From: Bacteroides sp. 214
GTDB taxonomy: Bacteria > Bacteroidota > Bacteroidia > Bacteroidales > Bacteroidaceae
Direction of reading: 5' to 3'
NCBI RefSeq assembly: GCF_010501015.1
Contig: NZ_QVML01000001.1
Span: 399,988-463,987 of the forward strand
Length of the DNA: 64,000 bases
Below, piece after piece: positions 8,295 through 16,591 of this stretch. Below the pieces are notes generated by a model. It was not told where the DNA came from, did not search any database, and worked only from the letters and a program-made list of their open reading frames with translations. The translations under genes were made by a program, and so were the position numbers. The first letter of the stretch is position 1. Each line of letters starts with the position of its first letter.

Positions 8295-10156
8295 TGGTAA
8301 ACCTGCAAATAGATAGCCTTACTAAATCTTTTGGCGATCATATACTTTTTGAGAATATTACATTTAGTATTCTCGAAGGACAACGCATCGGACTCATAGC
8401 GAAGAACGGAGCAGGTAAAACTACTCTCCTTAATATTATAGCTGGCAAGGAAGGATACGACAGCGGAGAAGTTGTCTTTCGTCGCGATATCACCGTGGGG
8501 TACTTGGAGCAAGACCCTGTTTATCCCGAAAATCTGAACGTACTCGAAGCATGTTTCTATCATGGTAACCACCTTATTGAGCTGATTAAAGAGTACGAAC
8601 TTGCCATGGCAACCGAAGGTAATCCCGGGCTGGAAGCATTGCTCACCCGCATGGAATACGAAAAGGCGTGGGATTACGAAAGAAAGGCGAAACAAATCCT
8701 CACGCAACTTAAGATAACAGATTTTACACAACCTGTCAACCAACTATCGGGTGGGCAGCTCAAGCGCATTGCTTTGGCAAACGCATTGATTACTGAGCCC
8801 GATTTATTAATACTTGACGAACCTACCAACCATCTCGATTTAGATATGATTGAATGGTTGGAGGGATATTTGCAAAAGTCAAACCTTAGTCTGCTTATGG
8901 TAACGCACGACCGTTATTTCCTCGATAGGGTTTGTTCCGAAATTCTTGAGATAGACAATAAACAGATATACAGTTATAAAGGGAACTACAGCTATTATTT
9001 GGAGAAACGCGAAGAACGTGTGGATGCCAAAAATCAAGAGATAGCTCGTGCCACAAATCTGTATCGCACGGAACTGGAGTGGATGCGTCGTATGCCACAA
9101 GCACGTGCACATAAAGCAAAATATCGCGAAGACGCTTTTTATGATTTGGAGAAGGTTGCCAAACAGCGTCAAAACAACGATACCATTCAGTTGAATGTGA
9201 AGTCTTCGTACATTGGTTCTAAAATATTCGAAGCCGAACACGTATATAAAAGCTATGACAATGTAAAAATACTCGAAGACTTTTCGTACATCTTTGCCCG
9301 TTACGAGAAAATGGGAATTGTGGGCAATAACGGAACTGGAAAATCTACTTTTATCAAGATACTGCAAGGTGAAGTTAAGCCGGATAGTGGAACGATTGAG
9401 GTTGGTGAAACGGTTCGTTTCGGATATTATTCGCAATCGGGTTTGCAGTTTAATGAAGAGATGAAGGTGATTGATGTGGTACAAGATATTGCTGAAGTAA
9501 TAGAACTGGGTAATGGAAAGCAACTATCGGCTTCGCAATTTCTACAGCATTTCCTCTTTACGCCCGAAACGCAGCACAATTACGTGTATAAGTTGAGTGG
9601 AGGTGAGCGTCGCAGACTTTATCTCTGTACAATCCTCATGCGCAACCCCAATTTCTTGGTGCTGGATGAGCCTACCAACGACTTGGATATCATTACATTA
9701 AATATTCTCGAAGAGTATTTGCAAAACTTCAAAGGCTGCTTAATTGTTGTGTCGCACGACCGCTATTTTATGGACAAGGTGGTAGATCATCTTTTAGTCT
9801 TTAATGGGCAGGGCGATGTACGCGATTTTCCAGGTAACTACTCTGATTACCGCGCTTGGAAAGCTCTGCAGGAGCAAAAAAAGAAAGAAGAAGAGAAGCC
9901 TGTTGAGGAGAAAAAACAACGCGTACGTACTACCGAGAAACAAAAATTAAGCTTCAAGGAAAAGCGGGAGTTTGAACAATTGGAACAGGAGATAGCTACC
10001 CTTGAAGAAGAAAAAAAAGTTATTGAATCAGCTCTTTGCAGTGGAACTTTATCTGTCGATGAACTTACGGAGAAGTCTAAGCGACTACCCATACTTACCG
10101 ATCTGATTGATGAGAAAACCATGCGATGGCTGGAATTAAGCGAAATAGAATCATGA
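8294..10156 (+). CDS. ABC-F ATPase (Uup-like)
   Basis: 620 residues with two ABC domains and no membrane segments. First domain: Walker A NGAGKTT (about 38-44), signature LSGGQLKR, Walker B LILDEPTNHLD. Second domain: NGTGKST, signature LSGGERRR, Walker B LVLDEPTNDLD. The interdomain linker lies around 235-315. A highly charged C-terminal coiled coil (about 530-615) is typical of Uup rather than EttA. ABC-F proteins act on ribosomes or, for Uup, on DNA. The start overlaps the previous stop (TAATG) and the end overlaps the PHP gene (ATGA). Confidence 0.92.
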   Translation: MVNLQIDSLTKSFGDHILFENITFSILEGQRIGLIAKNGAGKTTLLNIIAGKEGYDSGEVVFRRDITVGYLEQDPVYPENLNVLEACFYHGNHLIELIKEYELAMATEGNPGLEALLTRMEYEKAWDYERKAKQILTQLKITDFTQPVNQLSGGQLKRIALANALITEPDLLILDEPTNHLDLDMIEWLEGYLQKSNLSLLMVTHDRYFLDRVCSEILEIDNKQIYSYKGNYSYYLEKREERVDAKNQEIARATNLYRTELEWMRRMPQARAHKAKYREDAFYDLEKVAKQRQNNDTIQLNVKSSYIGSKIFEAEHVYKSYDNVKILEDFSYIFARYEKMGIVGNNGTGKSTFIKILQGEVKPDSGTIEVGETVRFGYYSQSGLQFNEEMKVIDVVQDIAEVIELGNGKQLSASQFLQHFLFTPETQHNYVYKLSGGERRRLYLCTILMRNPNFLVLDEPTNDLDIITLNILEEYLQNFKGCLIVVSHDRYFMDKVVDHLLVFNGQGDVRDFPGNYSDYRAWKALQEQKKKEEEKPVEEKKQRVRTTEKQKLSFKEKREFEQLEQEIATLEEEKKVIESALCSGTLSVDELTEKSKRLPILTDLIDEKTMRWLELSEIES

Positions 10157-11004
10157 ATCTAACCAATTATCATACACATTGCTCTTTTTGTGATGGCAAA
10201 GCGCCACTCGAAGAGTTTGTTCAGGAAGCCATTGCGCAAAAGTTCACCTCCTACGGTGTTTCTTCACATGCTCCATTACCTTTTTCCACAGCTTGGACAA
10301 TCAATAGCGAAGCTGCTTTGAATGATTACTTTCAGGAGTTTTATCGTTTGAAAGAAAAATACAGTGGGGAAATAGAACTGTATCTTGGTTTGGAAATTGA
10401 TTATATGAATGACGAAAGCAATCCTGCGTCAGCATATTTCCAGGCACTTCCATTAGATTATCGTATCGGATCACTGCACATGATTTACAATCTGAAAGGC
10501 GAGGTTGTAGATGTAGATTGCGGACCGGAGAAGTTCCGGGAAATTGTAGACAACCACTTTGATGGCGATCTTGTGCATGTTATTAATGTGTATTATCAAC
10601 GACTCACACGAATGGTTGAATTGGGTGGCTTCGATATTTTGGGACATCCTGACAAGATACACCACAACGCCATGTGCTATCGTCCTGGTATTCTGGATGA
10701 ATCATGGTACGAAAATATTATGAACAACTATTTTCAACGAATAGCCGCTGCAGGTTGTATGCTTGAGGTAAATACTAAAGCCTATTTTCAGCGTGGTGTG
10801 TTCTTTCCCAATGAACGCTATTTTTCACAGATAAAGCAGTTGGGTATTCCTGTAGTGGTAAATAGCGATGCGCACTTACCTAAGAATATAAACGATGCGC
10901 GCCCCGAAGCATTGGCAGCTCTGTTGAAAGCTGGCTATACCGAGGTTATGGAACTGCACGGTGGCGAGTGGAAAAGCGTAAAAATAGGAGAGTGTAAGGA
11001 GTAA
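10153..11004 (+). CDS. PHP-domain histidinol-phosphatase-like enzyme
   Basis: 283 residues from the ATG at 10153, which overlaps the ABC-F stop codon (ATGA). A longer start at 10126 lies inside the ABC-F gene and adds residues unlike the family. Metal-binding PHP motifs are complete: NYHTHCSFCDGK at the start, SSHAPL, LGLEIDY, GSLH, GHPD and NSDAHLP near the C-terminus. The family is annotated as histidinol-phosphatase (HisK type), but the context (ABC-F, DUF3805) is not a his operon, so a different phosphoester substrate is possible. Confidence 0.87.
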   Translation: MNLTNYHTHCSFCDGKAPLEEFVQEAIAQKFTSYGVSSHAPLPFSTAWTINSEAALNDYFQEFYRLKEKYSGEIELYLGLEIDYMNDESNPASAYFQALPLDYRIGSLHMIYNLKGEVVDVDCGPEKFREIVDNHFDGDLVHVINVYYQRLTRMVELGGFDILGHPDKIHHNAMCYRPGILDESWYENIMNNYFQRIAAAGCMLEVNTKAYFQRGVFFPNERYFSQIKQLGIPVVVNSDAHLPKNINDARPEALAALLKAGYTEVMELHGGEWKSVKIGECKE

Positions 11005-11016
11005 AAAAATCCTTGA

Positions 11017-11778
11017 TTAATTTCCTCCTTTTAGTATACGGTGCAACAATAGTGGCTCGTCGGTGGTTATGAAATCAATGCCTTGATCGATAGCCCATCT
11101 CATGTCAGCTTCTTTGTTGACTGTCCACACATTAACCTTCATGCCAAGTTCGTGCGATTCTTTTATCCAACCGGGATTCTTTTTGAGTACACTAAGGTTG
11201 TAGTCGGGTCCTGTGCATCCTATCTCTTTCAACTCTTTCGGCGAGAGATTACCGTTTAAATAATAAACTGGGGTGCTTGGGGATGCTAAACGGATAAATT
11301 CCTTGGTGGCATGTAGCGAAAAACTTATGTATTCCACTCTCTCCTCCAAGTTATACTTTTTTATTAATCCAATGATTTCTTCTACAGCACGAGTTTCCCG
11401 TTTGGCAGATGAATGTTTCTTTAATTCGATGATTAAACGCACATTTAGCTTTCGTGCTTCGGATAGATATTCTTTTAGTGTAGGGAGCTTTTCGCCATTT
11501 GCCAGTTTCAGTTTTTTGATAGCGCTCGATTTATCATTTTCCATTGACACCCCCTTATAGAACGGGTCGTGGTTTACAAACAATACATTGTCTTTACTAA
11601 GCCATACATCCAATTCGCTGCCATAACACTTGGCAGAATCAGCTTTTTGCATAGCGGCAATACAGTTTTGAGTAGCGCCTTCCGTTTTCCAAAATCCCCG
11701 GTGAGCAATAACCTGTGTTTGTGTACAAACCTTATCAACAAACACAGACAGCAATAGTAGTACTAATATTTTTTTCAT
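11017..11778 (-). CDS. Glycerophosphodiester phosphodiesterase family protein
   Basis: 253 residues with a signal peptide (about 1-19, ending VCTQ). TIM-barrel GDPD motifs: VIAHRGFWKTEGATQN (catalytic His), GSELDVWLSKDNVLFVNHDP (metal Glu/Asp and second His), RLIIELKKH (Glu-Lys pair), and C-terminal VNVWTVNKEADM with GIDFITTDEP. It probably hydrolyses glycerophosphodiesters in the periplasm to glycerol-3-phosphate and an alcohol. It converges with the PHP gene, 12 bp apart. Confidence 0.9.
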   Translation of the reverse strand: MKKILVLLLLSVFVDKVCTQTQVIAHRGFWKTEGATQNCIAAMQKADSAKCYGSELDVWLSKDNVLFVNHDPFYKGVSMENDKSSAIKKLKLANGEKLPTLKEYLSEARKLNVRLIIELKKHSSAKRETRAVEEIIGLIKKYNLEERVEYISFSLHATKEFIRLASPSTPVYYLNGNLSPKELKEIGCTGPDYNLSVLKKNPGWIKESHELGMKVNVWTVNKEADMRWAIDQGIDFITTDEPLLLHRILKGGN

Positions 11779-11800
11779 AATGAGCTGATTTCGTTTCTTA

Positions 11801-11808
11801 CAAAAGTA
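11801..11808 (-). promoter_or_regulatory. -7 promoter box for the glycerophosphodiesterase
   Basis: Minus-strand TACTTTTG fits TAnnTTTG, 22 bp before the ATG at 11778. Confidence 0.6.
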
Positions 11809-11884
11809 TCGAAAAATATTTTAATACAAAGAAACTGTCCTGAATAATAAAATACCACAAATGTGTTATTTCTAATTTATAATA

Positions 11885-11892
11885 TACTTTTG
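11885..11892 (+). promoter_or_regulatory. Relic -7 promoter box of the cysK remnant
   Basis: TACTTTTG fits TAnnTTTG, 23 bp before the remnant's ATG. The promoter seems to outlive the gene. Confidence 0.45.
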
Positions 11893-11915
11893 TAGAAAAT
11901 ACAATTGATATAATT

Positions 11916-12125
11916 ATGGAAAAGATTGCAGAAAAATAAACCGATCTCATTGGTAACACTCCATTGTTAGAACTGAAATCTTTTGAGAAACATTTATCTA
12001 TAGATGCGCATTTGATTGGAAAGTTAGAGTATTTTAACCCATTAGGAAGTATGAAAGACCGTATAAAACGAATAAAGTATGAAACAAGGTATTGTAGTAG
12101 AAAACGGCTCAATTCGAAATCTTTG
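11916..12125 (+). pseudogene. cysK: cysK (cysteine synthase) N-terminal remnant
   Basis: Starting from ATG 11916, the frame reads MEKIAEK, a TAA stop at 11937-11939, then TDLIGNTPLLELKSFEKH, LIGKLEYFNPLGSMKDRIK, which is the start of O-acetylserine sulfhydrylase. It even keeps GNTPL and the pyridoxal-phosphate lysine region (NPLGSMKDR). After about residue 55 a frameshift is needed (MKQGIVVENGSI in another frame), and the remaining roughly 240 residues of the enzyme are missing, replaced by repeat-bearing intergenic DNA. It is a dead gene unless sequencing error is responsible for the stop, which the truncation argues against. Confidence 0.85.
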
Positions 12126-12213
12126 TTGGTGCTTGTCTTCCCTTTACATTTCTGCTTATTCCCCCAAAATACAACGTGCTCTAAGACGCTTCTGAGAGGG
12201 GTATTTCAGCCCC

Positions 12214-12280
12214 AAATACTTGACGCGTCAACTCTTTATACTTGACGCGTGTACTCTTTATACTTGACGCTTCAAGTATT
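12214..12280. repeat. 22-bp-pitch array, three TTGACGCGTCAA-like units
   Basis: CTTGACGC starts at 12219, 12241 and 12263, exactly 22 bp apart, with CTTTATA spacers in common between units. The first unit is a perfect palindrome TTGACGCGTCAA. The outer arms AAATACTTGA and TCAAGTATTT can pair across the whole array. The rest of the gene-free stretch 12126-12335 shows no ORF or other motif that I can support. Confidence 0.85.
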
Positions 12281-12335
12281 TGGAGCACACGGCTATACTA
12301 TTTTCCCTATAACTTTAAGTTGTGCAAGTGGCATA

Positions 12336-12378
12336 AAGAAAAAACGCTAAAAGTCTATAATTTAGACGATTAGCGTTT
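12336..12378 (-). terminator. Rho-independent terminator after tRNA-Lys
   Basis: Minus-strand stem AAACGCTAA / TTAGCGTTT (12342-12350 with 12370-12378), an inner GTCTA/TAGAC stem, then a T-run (A's at 12336-12341 on the plus strand). Confidence 0.85.
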
Positions 12379-12386
12379 CCTTTTTG

Positions 12387-12459
12387 TACACCCTCAGGGA
12401 CTCGAACCCTGGACCCATTGATTAAGAGTCAATTGCTCTACCAGCTGAGCTAAGAGTGC
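12387..12459 (-). tRNA. tRNA-Lys (anticodon CTT)
   Basis: 73 nt cloverleaf on the minus strand: acceptor GCACTCT / AGGGTGT with discriminator A, D-arm GCTC AGCTGGTA GAGC, anticodon stem ATTGA / TCAAT with loop CTCTTAA (anticodon CTT, reads AAG), T-arm CAGGG TTCGAGT CCCTG. The first acceptor pair is G-U. CCA is not encoded. It is a stand-alone unit with its own terminator. Confidence 0.97.
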
Positions 12460-12570
12460 ATCTCTTTTAGCGTGTGCAAATTTACGTTTTTTGTTTTATT
12501 AGCCAAAACTTTTCAAATTATTTTCTACAAAAAATGTCATAAAAACAAGAACGGTAGTGGTGTGGAATGC

Positions 12571-13428
12571 TTATTCCCACTCATACAGTTCCGACGCAGT
12601 ATTTCGTTTTAGTGCAACGAGCTGTACATCCTTTCCGGGAATGATGCCTTTTGCACGCAGTTTATATTCTACAGTTTTGTAGGCAAGCTCAGGGTGGTTG
12701 TTGTCTTTACTCAAGTGACACAACCAGATGTGTTGCAGATGTTCGTTGATGTTTTCGGCAAGAAAATCGGCAGTAGCATTGTTGCTTAAATGCCCGTTAC
12801 TACCTGTGATGCGTTGTTTTAAGTATTCGGGGTAGGTGCCCATTCGAAGCATTTCGTCATCGTAGTTGGCTTCCAAAATGAGGTAATGGGCTTTATTGAT
12901 GTAGTGTGCTGCTAATGGGGTTATTTCACCTAAGTCGGTTAAAAACGAAAAATTCTTTCCGCCAACCTCTATATAATAACCTACATTATCTGTTCCGTCG
13001 TGAGGAACTTCAAAAGCAGTGATGTTAAAAGCAGCTATTTGAGTTGGCTCTTCTTTTTTGATGTATCGTACGCAACTGTATAGTTTTTCGGTAACACAGT
13101 AACTTTTATTAATCCCTTCGTGAATATGCGCGGTAGTATAAATCGGTATATGTAGTTTCTCGCCTAAATTGCCAACAGACTTGATGTGGTCGGCATGGTC
13201 GTGTGTAACGAGTACACCAAGAATTGACTCCATAGCAATGTTTACATCTTTCAGTCTTTTCTTAATAGTGCGCACACCAATACCAGCATCTATGAGTATG
13301 CCGTGCTTGCCGTAGCCTAAGTAGTAACAGTTGCCGCTACTTCCGCTTGCCAGACTTAAAAATTTCACTGTGGGGGTATTCTGAATGGGGTAATCTATTT
13401 CTAATTGCATCTTTATTTGTTTATTCAT
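12571..13428 (-). CDS. YycJ/WalJ-like metallo-beta-lactamase-fold hydrolase
   Basis: About 285 residues. The MBL-fold metal motif THDHADH is preceded by LSLASGSSGNC and ILIDAGIG, the usual YycJ (WalJ) opening, and followed by FLTDLGEI, ILEANYDDEM and WLCHLSKDNNHPE. Related proteins are single-domain exonuclease-like hydrolases linked to DNA repair or cell-wall control. Three in-frame starts exist (13458, 13428, 13410). The first lies in the upstream gene's terminator hairpin, so 13428 or 13410 is preferred. Confidence 0.88.
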   Translation of the reverse strand: MNKQIKMQLEIDYPIQNTPTVKFLSLASGSSGNCYYLGYGKHGILIDAGIGVRTIKKRLKDVNIAMESILGVLVTHDHADHIKSVGNLGEKLHIPIYTTAHIHEGINKSYCVTEKLYSCVRYIKKEEPTQIAAFNITAFEVPHDGTDNVGYYIEVGGKNFSFLTDLGEITPLAAHYINKAHYLILEANYDDEMLRMGTYPEYLKQRITGSNGHLSNNATADFLAENINEHLQHIWLCHLSKDNNHPELAYKTVEYKLRAKGIIPGKDVQLVALKRNTASELYEWE

Positions 13429-13444
13429 TCGCAGTGGGACGAAC

Positions 13445-13475
13445 AAAAAAGCCGTCACTTCGGAAAAGTGACGGC
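13445..13475 (-). terminator. Rho-independent terminator after the POT-like transporter
   Basis: Stem GCCGTCACTT / AAGTGACGGC (13451-13460 with 13466-13475) with six T's on the minus strand. The next gene's -7 box overlaps the edge of the stem. Confidence 0.88.
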
Positions 13476-13482
13476 AAATATA
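13475..13482 (-). promoter_or_regulatory. -7 promoter box for the YycJ-like gene
   Basis: Minus-strand TATATTTG fits TAnnTTTG. It shares its last base with the terminator stem of the upstream gene, so a transcript from here would begin inside the hairpin sequence. Confidence 0.5.
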
Positions 13483-13500
13483 GCGAAAAAAGGAGTATGC

Positions 13501-14868
13501 CTATGCTAGCTTCTCTTTCTTTTTGTCAATTCCTCGGGTGATTTTTCCAAATATCAGCAATGCAAAAGCGGCAATTAATCCAATAGCGGCAAAATAGAAC
13601 CAGATATAGTGTGCGTTGGCGCTAGCTGCTTGCCATGCCTCGTGAGAATCGAACAGTGCGGGATCCGGACAATACTTAGTAAGCAGCCAACCAGCCAGTC
13701 CAAAACCGAAAATAGAAGATAGAAATGAATGTAAATGACTGAAGCCTAAATACATACCTTCTTCTCCTTTGGGCGCTTGCAGAGAGAAATACTCCAGATA
13801 GCGTGGCGAAATGAAACACTCTGATAATCCTTGTACAACAATCCCAACAATCATCATTAATGTAATATTGCTAACACCAGCAATTACTTCGTTCTCCAAA
13901 ATATTGCCGCAAGCCATTAGTATAGCAGAAAATGGAATCAAAAACATACCAATATTCATGGAGGTTATGGCGGTTCTCTTGGACAATAGTTTCGTTATGA
14001 AACCTACGCAGCACACCACCACTAATGGATTCACATTAGCAATCCAACCTGGCCGGGCAGCTTCGCCTGCTAAGCGGATAACGTATTTGGGCATGGTTGC
14101 ATACAATTGGTGTTGCACCATCCAGAAGCCGGTAACAATTATAATTAGTACCACCAAACGCCAGTTGCTAAGTAGCCGTTTAAAACCCTCCCAAATATCT
14201 AGCATGCTTTTGCCTTCTCCAGCTGTTTCGGCAGATTTGTACAGGAAGTAAACAGCAATAAGGGCAATGAGGGTCATAGTCCCCGAGAAATAATTAATAA
14301 AGATATACGCTTCGTCACCTACGATACCTCGTAGCGGATCAATAATAGTTTTTCCGGTAAAGGCACCAATATTTACCATCATATAGAAAATGGAATAGCC
14401 TTTTGCGCGATTGGCCTCGGTGGTTTCTTTGGCAACCGATGCGGATATAACAGATTTAATGAAAGAACCACCTACTACTATACAGAGCAAAACCGGTACA
14501 ATAACCCAACGATAGGCACTATTGTGTAGCCCGTTGAAGGTGGTTGTTTGTCCGTATGAAACCAGTCCGGTGCTTTCGAGGAGGGTGGGGAATATGGCTA
14601 ACCCGAAGTATCCGATAGTCAGCAATGTAAATGCAGTAAGCATGGATTTGCGAAAACCAATTTTGTCGGCATAGGCACCCGAGAAAATGGGTAATAGATA
14701 CAAACCGCCCGAGAATAATCCGGAGATGATACTTGCTTCGAAGTCATTGAAACCAAGAATATTCGATAAGTAGAGTGTTAAAACTATAAAAACGGCATAA
14801 TATGCCATTCGCTCGAACAACTCTACGGTATTGCTCACCCAAAATGCTTTGGTAAATCCTTTTTTCAT
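13501..14868 (-). CDS. POT/PTR-like MFS transporter
   Basis: 455 residues, about 12 hydrophobic segments. The N-terminus WVSNTVELFERMAYYAVF carries the ExxER motif of proton-dependent oligopeptide transporters (TM1), and SGAYADKIGFRKSM is the MFS motif-A loop after TM2. The middle (GYSIFYMMVNIGAFTGKTI) also fits this family. Peptide/proton symport at the inner membrane is the likely role, though the substrate is not certain. It has its own -7 box and terminator, so it is a single-gene unit. Confidence 0.82.
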   Translation of the reverse strand: MKKGFTKAFWVSNTVELFERMAYYAVFIVLTLYLSNILGFNDFEASIISGLFSGGLYLLPIFSGAYADKIGFRKSMLTAFTLLTIGYFGLAIFPTLLESTGLVSYGQTTTFNGLHNSAYRWVIVPVLLCIVVGGSFIKSVISASVAKETTEANRAKGYSIFYMMVNIGAFTGKTIIDPLRGIVGDEAYIFINYFSGTMTLIALIAVYFLYKSAETAGEGKSMLDIWEGFKRLLSNWRLVVLIIIVTGFWMVQHQLYATMPKYVIRLAGEAARPGWIANVNPLVVVCCVGFITKLLSKRTAITSMNIGMFLIPFSAILMACGNILENEVIAGVSNITLMMIVGIVVQGLSECFISPRYLEYFSLQAPKGEEGMYLGFSHLHSFLSSIFGFGLAGWLLTKYCPDPALFDSHEAWQAASANAHYIWFYFAAIGLIAAFALLIFGKITRGIDKKKEKLA

Positions 14869-14904
14869 AGCATTGAATTAGTTGATGAATTTATTTTTCG
14901 CGGA

Positions 14905-14912
14905 CAAAGTTA
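14905..14912 (-). promoter_or_regulatory. -7 promoter box for the POT-like transporter
   Basis: Minus-strand TAACTTTG fits TAnnTTTG, about 36 bp before the start codon. Confidence 0.5.
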
Positions 14913-14913
14913 T

Positions 14914-14943
14914 AAAAAAAGGGCACTTCGCAAAGTACCCTTT
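14914..14943 (-). terminator. Rho-independent terminator after uxaC
   Basis: Minus strand: AAAGGGTACTT, loop TGCG, AAGTGCCCTTT, then T's; one mismatch in the stem. It adjoins the -7 box of the next gene. Confidence 0.8.
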
Positions 14944-14978
14944 ATTGTATTATCGGTTCTGTTTAACCTCATTTCTCT

Positions 14979-16385
14979 TTAGAACTGGAAGAATTTCTTC
15001 GCATTGTAGTAACTGATATCTTCAATCATCTGATTAACACGTTCCATTTCTGAGTATGGAATCTCGCCGTTTTCTACATCACGACCCACCAAGTTACAAA
15101 GTGTGCGACGGAAATACTCATGTCTTGGATATGACAGGAATGAACGAGAGTCAGTCAACATTCCAACAAAGCGGCTCAACAAACCAAGTACCGAAAGCGC
15201 GTTCATTTGTTTTTCCATGCCATCTTTTTGATCCAGGAACCACCAGCCCGAACCAAACTGCATTTTACCTGCAACGGTTCCATCTTGGAAGTTACCAATC
15301 ATGGTGGCAATAACTTCGTTTGCACAAGGGTTAAGGTTGTACAGGATTGTTTTTGCCAATTTGTTTTGTGAGTTCAAGCGGTCGAGCAACTTACTCATTG
15401 CCTTAGCAGTTGTAAATTCGCCTATTGAATCGAAACCTGTATCGGGTCCTAATTGTGAGAACATACGGCTATTATTATTACGAATAGCACCATAGTGGAA
15501 TTGTTGTGTCCAACCTTTTTCGTAATCCATAATACCAAATTCAACCAACATGGCCGATTTGAACTTCAGAATTTCTTCTTTGGTTAGTTGAGTGCCACCA
15601 TACACCTTATTAAATATAGCACTGATTTCGGCGTTGGTGTAATCTTCTGCGTAAAACTCTTCGATACCGTGGTCGGACAATTTACAGCCTTGTGCCGCGA
15701 AGAAGTCGTGACGATTGTTTAATGCTGCAATCAGGTCGTTGTAGTTGGAGATATTCACACCGCTAACTTCGGCAAGTTTCTCTACATACGCACGGAAGTC
15801 GGCAGGAACTTCTACTGCCATAGCTTTGTCTGGACGCCATGTTGGAAGCATTTTTATTTCAAATCCGCTTTCGCGTGTTTTAATGTGGTATTCCAAGCTA
15901 TCAATTGGGTCGTCGGTTGTACACACTACCTCAACGTTGTAGCGGCGCATCATGCCACGAGCGCTATAGTCGGCAGTAGCTAACTTCTCGTTACATTCGT
16001 CATATATTTCGCGGGCAGTTTTAGGACTCAATATTTTATTGATACCAAAAGCTGTCTTTAATTCCAAGTGTGTCCAGTGGTAAAGTGGGTTACGCATGGT
16101 ATAGGGTACTGTTTCTGCCCATTTTTCGAATTTTTCCCAATCGCTGGTGTCTTTGCCTGTACAGTATTTTTCGTCAATACCGTTAGTTCTCATGGCGCGC
16201 CATTTGTAGTGGTCGCCTCCCAACCAGATTTCAGTTAGTGATTTGAACTTATGATCATCTGCAACCATTTGTGGAATCAGGTGGCAGTGGTAATCAATGA
16301 TAGGCATTTTGGCTGCGTGTTCGTGATATAACTTTTGTGCGGTTTCTGTCTGCAACAAGAAGTTTTCATCCATAAAGTTTTTCAT
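14979..16385 (-). CDS. uxaC: Glucuronate/galacturonate isomerase
   Basis: 468 residues from the ATG at 16385 (MKNFMDENFLL). An upstream in-frame ATG at 16457 lies in the promoter and is rejected. UxaC converts D-glucuronate to D-fructuronate and D-galacturonate to D-tagaturonate. Seen: metal-binding DYHCHL near the N-terminus, LGGDHYKWRAMRTNG, CTTDDPIDSLEYH, GAIRNNNSRMF, and GSGWWFLDQKDGM with SFLSYPRHEYFRR at the end, in family order and length. It is divergent from uxaB, the next enzyme for tagaturonate. Confidence 0.95.
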   Translation of the reverse strand: MKNFMDENFLLQTETAQKLYHEHAAKMPIIDYHCHLIPQMVADDHKFKSLTEIWLGGDHYKWRAMRTNGIDEKYCTGKDTSDWEKFEKWAETVPYTMRNPLYHWTHLELKTAFGINKILSPKTAREIYDECNEKLATADYSARGMMRRYNVEVVCTTDDPIDSLEYHIKTRESGFEIKMLPTWRPDKAMAVEVPADFRAYVEKLAEVSGVNISNYNDLIAALNNRHDFFAAQGCKLSDHGIEEFYAEDYTNAEISAIFNKVYGGTQLTKEEILKFKSAMLVEFGIMDYEKGWTQQFHYGAIRNNNSRMFSQLGPDTGFDSIGEFTTAKAMSKLLDRLNSQNKLAKTILYNLNPCANEVIATMIGNFQDGTVAGKMQFGSGWWFLDQKDGMEKQMNALSVLGLLSRFVGMLTDSRSFLSYPRHEYFRRTLCNLVGRDVENGEIPYSEMERVNQMIEDISYYNAKKFFQF

Positions 16386-16454
16386 GATAACTTGAATTAA
16401 ATTGTTTATATTATTGCTTATTGGTATTTTTGTTTTATTAACCGTTATCGCACA

Positions 16455-16462
16455 CAAAAATA
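16455..16462 (-). promoter_or_regulatory. -7 promoter box for uxaC
   Basis: Minus-strand TATTTTTG fits TAnnTTTG, about 70 bp upstream of the ATG at 16385. Confidence 0.5.
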
Positions 16463-16494
16463 GTTGTTTCTATTGTTAAGCCAAAATTACTCAC

Positions 16495-16502
16495 TATATT
16501 TG
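16495..16502 (+). promoter_or_regulatory. -7 promoter box for uxaB
   Basis: TATATTTG, with a possible -33 TTG at 16473-16475 (19 bp spacing). It leaves an 85-nt leader before uxaB. Together with the uxaC box it makes a compact divergent control region where a shared uronate regulator could bind. Confidence 0.6.
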
Positions 16503-16591
16503 CCACCCTGATTTGTGTTATTTAACTCTTTATTACACCAATCATAGATATAAACAAACAAGATACATAGAACAAATAAATCAAACAAATT

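Noticed and set aside
10126..10152. Longer start for the PHP phosphatase
   Set aside because: It lies within the ABC-F gene and adds MAGIKRNRI, not part of the PHP fold; ATGA overlap at 10153 is the normal coupling.
16386..16457. Longer uxaC start at 16457
   Set aside because: It overlaps the -7 box, and MKNFMDENF is the family start.
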